Source: Pegoplata infirma
Lineage: Eukaryota; Arthropoda; Insecta; Diptera; Anthomyiidae
Assembly: GCA_963921195.1 (NCBI GenBank)
Contig: OY992537.1
Location: forward strand, 49,853,943 to 49,917,942
Direction of reading: 5' to 3'
DNA: 64,000 bases
Shown here: positions 58,381 through 64,000 of the stretch, one piece after another
How the letters are laid out: every line of letters starts with the position of its first letter
Numbering within the stretch: the stretch's first letter is position 1
Position numbers and translations under genes: made by a program
The notes under the pieces: model-generated
Databases searched by the model: none
Seen by the model: the letters and a program-made list of their open reading frames with translations, nothing else
Told to the model about the DNA's origin: nothing

Positions 58381-59464
58381 TTTATACTCTGCCATAGCAA
58401 CAATAGTTGAGGCAGGCTCGTCATTTTATATTTTAAACACAGTAATAAAACAAAGATTTATATGACTTATACAGAAGTCAAATAACAATAGTGTTTTAAC
58501 ATAGTATACTTGTAGTAAGATAACAGGGTTGTATTTGATTTATGTACCACAAGGGAAAATATAGATTAGATATGAACTGATGATGTGTTAAAATCTAGTT
58601 ATATCAATTGTTTCTGATAAGATCTATTAGATTCGAGATTTGTCTTCAATTTTGAGAACTCTCCAATTTAAAATCTGATCCATAATTGTATCTGATCAGA
58701 TCCCAAAATAAAAGACAAATCTATGATAAAATAAATTTGTTCAGATACAATTATAATAATTAGATCTAAACAGGTTGGATCAGATCTAATTGATTTTTTT
58801 ACGATAACTTAAATATTTGCAAAACTGACTCTAACACCCATACTTCGTAAGACATCGAGGCTAATTAAGGACTTTTAATAAGGTCATCGTATTGAAAAGT
58901 AGACGATTGATATCTCTGTTATCGTACTGGACTGTACTGTGTGTTTTAATATATTTTTAAATAACAATCCACTACTACCACTGTTTAACTGAGAGCCTTC
59001 CAAAATGATGCCTCCAAACATTAACATCATCAACATTTGATGTTGCTGATGATGTTTGTATCTGTTGTTGATGATGATGATGATTCTACAACAGCAATTT
59101 TTAATACAAGTATTGCTGATGTTGCTTGTATTGTTTTGCGTATATATTTTTATATTTGCTGAAATATTTCATTTTAAATGAAAACATTCCATTTTCATTT
59201 CTTGTACAACATTTTTTTTTTTATTTAACACAAAACATTCTTGATGTTTATTGTTAACGAACAATGCAATACAACTGTTTTTTTTTTTTTTTTTTTTGTT
59301 TAATTTTTATTAAAATAACAATTTACAGGTGTTAATTTACAAAACTTAAAAAAAAAATGGGTTTTAATTGTATTGAACAACTCATATAAGGCGTATGAGT
59401 GTTATTTTTTTATATTAATCATACGCAGTGTTGGCCATTTGTTAGCTTTAGAGCAGCAAGATAA
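58381..59464. other. Low-repeat AT-rich DNA with simple-sequence tract
   Basis: A weak inverted structure of 'agatctaatt/gatcagat' words (about 58600-58800) and a (TGATGT/TGTTGA)-rich tract (59035-59140). Poly-T at 59275-59298. No convincing frame. Confidence 0.5.
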
Positions 59465-59555
59465 CACTTATGGCGTTTTCTTTTCTGGAAAAAAATGTCC
59501 CACTTTCTGCACTTTTTTTTCTTTAATGGCTCTTTGTGCAAAGTTATGTACAGTA

Positions 59556-60627
59556 GGTTAGGTTAGGTTAGAGGTGGCGGAGTCAAAGACTCCTCACATA
59601 GACCGGATGGTCCATAGCGAAACCACAATAATTCCTCAGCGACGCTGATAGAACGCGTTTGTCCTCATCGCGAATTGTACTATTTGCCTTAGGTCGACAT
59701 TCGAAACGGTTTCCAAGCTCTCGAAGTCATGTCTGCCTAAAATGTGCAGTCGGGTTCTGGCCAAAGCAGGACATTGGCAAAGAATATGTTCGACCGTTTC
59801 TTCAGTGTTAGGTTCATCGCACCTTCTACAGCTTGCATCAGAAATAAGTCCCATCTTCTTTCTATGATAACCTATTAGGCAGTGCCCGGTGATCACTCCA
59901 GTAAGTACACGGCAGTTCCATCTAGTGAGTGAGAGTAAGTATTCAGTTTTTCTTAGATTGTAGCATGCCCACAATCTTTTACTAATCGCACTCGTCGTTA
60001 GCTCTCTCCACTTTCTATTAGCCATTGCAGTGTTTTGAATGTCGCGTAGCGATCTAAAGTGCTGGATTGGTGGATCAATATGCACAGAAATACCAATACC
60101 ATCAGCACCTTGTTTCGCGAGCTCGTCCGCTCTCTCGTTTCCTTGAATACCTATGTGACCTGGTACCCATATTAGTTTCACCTTGTTCATACTCCCTAAA
60201 CTTTGTAAGTTCTCGAAGCATTCGAAAACTACTTTCGACTTGATGTAAAAGCTTTTGAGAGCTTTTAGAGCAGCTTGGCTGTCAACGTAAATGTTAAATT
60301 CTCTGTTTGTCTCATCACCGAACTGTAAAGCCGCCCTGCTTATGGCAACTATTTCGGCCTGGAAAATGCTAGAGTCCAATGGAAGGATGAAAGTCTTCTC
60401 TAAATCTCGCAAACTCGTTGAAAAACCTGCACCGACTCCCATGGATTGTTTGGAGCCGTCTGTGAATATGTTAATAGCGTTCATTGGGGGGTTTTGCCAG
60501 TTTGACCAAAATTCTCGAGTCGGAAATTCTACGTCGTATTTCCGGTCGAAAATAAGTTTGGGCACTCTGTAATCGGTGGCAATATCATTTAAATTGTCCA
60601 TGTTACTGTGTCCAAAATTGCGTTGCC
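59556..60627 (-). mobile_element. 5'-truncated non-LTR retrotransposon
   Basis: A perfect 12-bp target duplication TTATGTACAGTA (59544-59555, 60628-60639) encloses 1072 bp. On the minus strand it starts inside the RNase H-side open frame and ends with a short 3' UTR and a (TAACC)n tail (59556-59571). 5' truncation and a variable-length duplication are typical of target-primed reverse transcription. The endonuclease and reverse-transcriptase domains are missing. Confidence 0.92.
59636..60601 (-). CDS. RNase H and C-terminal zinc-finger part of a LINE pol
   Basis: 321 residues from the first ATG; the frame is open further upstream to the insertion junction, so this Met is probably internal to the full polyprotein. 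Residues about 44-166 form an RNase H fold that would remove RNA from the RNA/DNA hybrid during retrotransposition. Motifs INIFTDGSK, FQAEIVAISRA, IYVDSQAALKAL and WVPGHIGIQGNERADELA supply the acidic residues D48, E83, D107 and D159 plus H149. A C-terminal CRRC...H...CQC cluster (about 258-277) is the zinc-binding end common in Jockey/I/R1-type LINEs. No stop or frameshift is present, but without reverse transcriptase it cannot be autonomous. The exact clade is not determined. Confidence 0.9.
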   Translation of the reverse strand: MDNLNDIATDYRVPKLIFDRKYDVEFPTREFWSNWQNPPMNAINIFTDGSKQSMGVGAGFSTSLRDLEKTFILPLDSSIFQAEIVAISRAALQFGDETNREFNIYVDSQAALKALKSFYIKSKVVFECFENLQSLGSMNKVKLIWVPGHIGIQGNERADELAKQGADGIGISVHIDPPIQHFRSLRDIQNTAMANRKWRELTTSAISKRLWACYNLRKTEYLLSLTRWNCRVLTGVITGHCLIGYHRKKMGLISDASCRRCDEPNTEETVEHILCQCPALARTRLHILGRHDFESLETVSNVDLRQIVQFAMRTNAFYQRR

Positions 60628-60955
60628 TTATGTACAGTAAGTATGGACATGTTTGGTACTAAAATAAATGTATTTTCGAGTTCTATCTAAATGTTCATAA
60701 TAAAATGTCGAAACGCGCTTATTTCGTTCAATAAAATGTCAACACCCATAAATTTTTAAATTTATCGGATCAGATCAAAAACTGAGTATTATTTTAAAAT
60801 GCTTGATATAGCATAAGGTAGGCCTTGAAAATACCTTTCTTTTGGTACCAAACATGTCTATATTTACTGTACATAACTTTGCACAAAGAGTCATTAAAGA
60901 AAAAAAAGTGCAGAAAGTGCGACATTTTTTTCCAGAAAAGAAAACGCCATTAGTG

Positions 60956-62359
60956 TATTCAAAAAACCGGCCATTTTCAAAAACCGGTTTTCGGTTTATT
61001 CGAAAAAGCTTATTTTTGAAAAACCGGTTTTCGGTTTCGGTTTTAGCAAAAAAACCGGTTAAACCGGTTTTTTCGGTTTTTATTCTTCAGGTTGAAAATT
61101 AATTAAATTTAATTATATTTTTACAAAACAGGCATAACCCAATAAACACAAAATCGATAAGTCATAGCGAAAATAGTATCATCTGTATGACACCGTTAAC
61201 GTCGCACAGTTTCGCTGGAAACTTCGACAGGAAGTAACAACTAAATTTGAATTCTTTGCAATTGCGAGCGGAAATCCGTAGAGATTTTATTTACAAATTT
61301 GTTTTTATTGAATGGGTTAAAGAGCACAATTAATAATAAACTCAGACATCTGTCCTATCATATTCATTTGGGCTGATTTAGCCCATTCCGATTTCAAAAA
61401 TTTCAAAAGGATACACTCAAAAAATTATGTTAGTAAAATCAACTGAAAATGTCAGTTAAAATAAGTAACTACTTTGTAAGTTGTTTTGGGGTCAACTACT
61501 TTTTCAGTTAAATCAACTAACAATGTTAGTTATTTTAACTGACAAAAAACAACTGACTTATGTAGTAAAAACTACTTACATTTGTAGTCAAAACAACTAA
61601 TATGTAGTAAAAATAAAATAATAAATATATAATTTTTTTTTGTTCAAAAAATTTTTCAGAAAAAAAATTGAAGACCAAATTTTTTCCAAGTTTTTTTTTT
61701 TTTTAAATTTTGTGAAAAATAAAAAAAAAATAAAATTTATTTTTATTTTTTGGAAAAAAACTTCGAAAATTTTTCAGAGATAAAAAAAATAAAATTAACT
61801 ACTTTAAATAACTGTTACTACATAACAGTACTTTTTTGTTAGTTATTCAAAAAAACGACTTAAAATAACTAACAGAAATAGTTGTTTGATATTTTTCATA
61901 CAAAAACAACTGACTTTGTAGTTGAAAACAACTAACTACTGTAAAATATACAAACAACTAACATGTAGTAACTTACATAATTTTCTGAGTGCAATTTAAA
62001 AAAAAAAGGTTTGCCATAGAACTCCAGTGAGCCAAATTTAAAAAAATATATATTGATTTCAATATTAAAGGAAGAGGCGGACAACCGGAACTCGTTTATA
62101 CATTGATATTGACATACCAACATATCCATAAACTGATTACGGTAGTACCGCTAAGTTATGTGAGTGTTTCTAAAAAACTGTGTAATGTCAATAAATATTT
62201 TAACTCATTATATTTTAACTTTTTTATAAAAACCGGTTAACCGACACAAAAAAACCGGTTTCCCAAATATTCGAAATTTAAAACTATTCGAAACCGGTCG
62301 AATTTCTAAAAATGAAAAAACCGGTTAACCGGTTTTCGGTTTCGGTTTTAAATACTCTA
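60956..62359. mobile_element. Element with AACCGGTTTT-rich ends
   Basis: Both ends are packed with 'aaaccggttttcggttt' words in mirrored orientation (60975-61075 and 62228-62345). Outer tips are TATTCAAAAAACCGG and its diverged complement ending AATACTCTA. No target duplication found. The interior has a TA-type MITE (61414-61991); the rest is AT-rich with no gene. Clustered subterminal words suggest a hAT-like non-autonomous element. Confidence 0.55.
61414..61991. mobile_element. MITE with CACTCAAAAAATTATG tips
   Basis: 578 bp; tips CACTCAAAAAATTATGTTAG / near complement ending CTGAGTG; TA on the left, CA on the right. Interior full of 'agttattttaactga/aacaactaac' words. Non-coding. Confidence 0.65.
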
Positions 62360-62363
62360 ATAA

Positions 62364-63101
62364 CACTGTGCTCAAATTTGACACTTTTTTTTAACAAGCT
62401 GGGCACCCTACTGGTAAAGTTAATTTGGGTACGCTGAATTCAATGTTGCTAGCCGTTTTTCGGAGTCAGCGTTCGTATTCGCGATATTCGCGATTTAAAA
62501 TTTTGATGCTTTAGTACAATAAAAACGATATTTTTAAACTTTTGCGATAACTTTTAAATTTAAAACCATTCAAATCTGTTAAACTAACACAACAAACCAT
62601 AATACCGTGAATTTTTTCGCGAAAAAACTTTTTTGTTCGCGAAAAATCTTTAATTTTGTGTAAAAATTATTTTTAAGTAAAAAAAAAATATTTTTTTCAT
62701 ATTATTTACTCAATTGCTGAATTTTTATCATCTAAACTCTATTGAATATGTATACAAAAAAAAAAATTATTCGCTGAAATTTTTTTTCGCGAATTTTTTT
62801 TCGCGAAATTTATTTTCCAATTTTTTTTATTTTGCTATAAATTTATGAAAATGAGTAGAATACGATACATTACAGACATTTAAAAAAAAAAATCGCAGAT
62901 TTTTTTTCTCGCGGAATTTTTTTTATTTTTTTTTTTGCGTAAAAAACCTTTTTTTTGCGAAAAAAACAATGGATTTTGTAAATTTATATTTTGTAGTACC
63001 TAGGCTTTACAATTTTAAATCGCGAATACGAGTGCTAACTTCGAAAAACGGTTAGCACCAGCAGGGTGCCCATCTTGTTAATTTTTGCGACTAGCACAGT
63101 G
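62364..63101. mobile_element. CACTGTGCT fold-back, complete copy, TAA duplication
   Basis: 738 bp; tips CACTGTGCT / AGCACAGTG, TAA on both sides (62361-62363, 63102-63104). Arms carry 'gggcaccctactgg', 'gggtacgctgaattcaatg' and 'cgcgatttaaaatttt'. Relative of 19645-21208 without its central insertion. Confidence 0.8.
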
Positions 63102-63109
63102 TAATTTAT

Positions 63110-64000
63110 CATGTACAAAAATTTCAGAATTTGAGACATTTTTACTTAGGAAAAAGTCTGTAGGCAAGTTCTTAGAATCTGAGAATTTATTTTTGTATAG
63201 AAAAATTCTCATATTTAAAAAAAAAATCTATAGAAAAATTCTTAGATTCTGAAAATGTTTTTCTATGAAGAAAATTAACAGATTCTGAGACACGTGACCT
63301 TAAATTAAGATTTTTTTTCTGCAAAAAATTGTCCTTTTCTATGGAAAACATTAAAGATTCTTCGACATTTTTTCTAAAAAAAATACTTAGATTCTGCGAA
63401 ATTTTTTGTGTAAAAAAATTCTCAGATTCTGAGACATACTTTCTTTAAAAAATTTTTAATATTCTGAGAGAGATTCTGAGACATTTTTTTTAAAGAAAAA
63501 TTCACAAATTCTGAGACATTTTTTTGTAGAAAAACTCTCAGATTCTGAGACAATTTTTCTGTAGGAAAATTTAAAGATTCTGAGACATTTTATTCTTTTG
63601 AAAAATTCTCAGATTCTGCGACATTTTTTATATAGAAAAATTATCAGATTTTGAGACTTTTTTCTATAGAAAAATTATCAGATTTTGAGACTTTTTTCTA
63701 TAAAAAAATTATCAGATTTTGAAACTTTTTTTCTACAGAAAAATTCTAAGATTCTGAGGCATTTTTTCTATAGAAAAATTCTCAGATTCTGAGACATTTT
63801 TTCTACAGAAAAATTCTCAGATTCAGGGACATTTTTTCTATAGAAAAATTCTCGGATTCTGGGACATTTTTTCTATAGAAAAATTCTCAGATTCTGAGAC
63901 ATTTTTTCTATAAAAAATTCTGAGATTCTATGAGATTTTTTCTATATTCTCAGATTCTGACACATTTTTTCTATAGAAAAATTATAAGATTCTGAGAGTT
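63110..64000. repeat. Palindromic satellite, runs off the window end
   Basis: Units of about 33-38 bp, 'attctcagattctgagacattttttctatagaaaa', diverged at first and more regular after about 63480. Same family as 1-1500; continues past the window. Confidence 0.9.

Larger units (their letters stand above)
59465..60955. mobile_element. Hairpin element carrying a LINE
   Basis: Inverted arms: left CACTTATGGCGTTTTCTTTTCTGG, right its near complement ending CGCCATTAGTG. Arms share 'gtgcaaagttatgtacagta' and 'ggtaccaaacatgtc'. Flanks TAA and TAT differ by one base. Without the LINE it is about 420 bp. Confidence 0.65.

Noticed and set aside
59556..59571. Telomeric TTAGG sequence
   Set aside because: Only three units, at the 3' tail of a LINE with a target duplication; explained by retrotransposition.

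Overview
The window reads as strongly AT-rich, repeat-dominated DNA from a dipteran fly, probably a calyptrate (blowfly, house fly or stable fly type). The clade call rests on many copies of an interspersed repeat ending in a TATACCCTC...GAGGGTATA hairpin with (GACG)n/(GTCT)n tracts, which resembles the DINE-1/Helentron repeats of flies. I found no convincing intact host gene. The only intact protein domain is the RNase H end of a 5'-truncated non-LTR retrotransposon (59.6-60.6 kb, minus strand). Two decayed genes (10.2-10.9 kb minus; 15.5-16.5 kb plus) sit inside DNA transposons and look like pieces of a transposon-borne family whose name I do not know.

Layout. 1-1500: satellite of 35/36-bp units around the palindrome GTCTCAG-ATT-CTGAGAC. 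1938-2137: assembly gap. 2633-8183: a TTAA-flanked piggyBac-like shell holding a minus-strand Helitron, which contains a 1.42-kb pure (CATA)n array and a 1.9-kb fold-back element. 8.3-14 kb: a CTCGAG fold-back interrupted by a CCCGAGT element, then a 4.35-kb inverted-repeat element with a decayed gene and nested insertions. 14396-17731: a 3.3-kb transposon with about 970-bp terminal inverted repeats, a perfect 8-bp target duplication and a broken gene. 18-23.8 kb: several MITEs and fold-backs. 23955-30349: a DINE-like copy split by a unit with 136-bp terminal direct repeats and by a second fold-back. 30350-38776: a palindromic shell packed with nested elements, including a 2-kb hAT element and a DINE-like copy carrying a 145-bp tandem repeat and a 16-bp satellite. 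40047-45090: a plus-strand Helitron containing other insertions. 46-50 kb: TA-flanked MITEs and DINE-like copies. 51151-53325: a hAT-type element whose interior is made of the same palindromic satellite as position 1. 54-58 kb: more fold-backs, a piggyBac-like MITE and DINE-like copies. 59465-63101: a hairpin element carrying the LINE, an AACCGG-motif element and a CACTGT fold-back. 63110-64000: satellite again.

These genes do not form a pathway. The useful information is the insertion history. Many elements have exact target-site duplications, and related copies inside the window supply 'empty sites' that confirm insertion boundaries. The items most worth a second look are the long-TIR transposon at 14.4-17.7 kb with its unnamed gene family, the satellite-bearing hAT at 51-53 kb, the unit with terminal direct repeats at 24-27.6 kb, the 1.42-kb tetranucleotide array and the nested stack at 30-39 kb. 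All family assignments come from reading motifs by eye; no alignment or database search was run.
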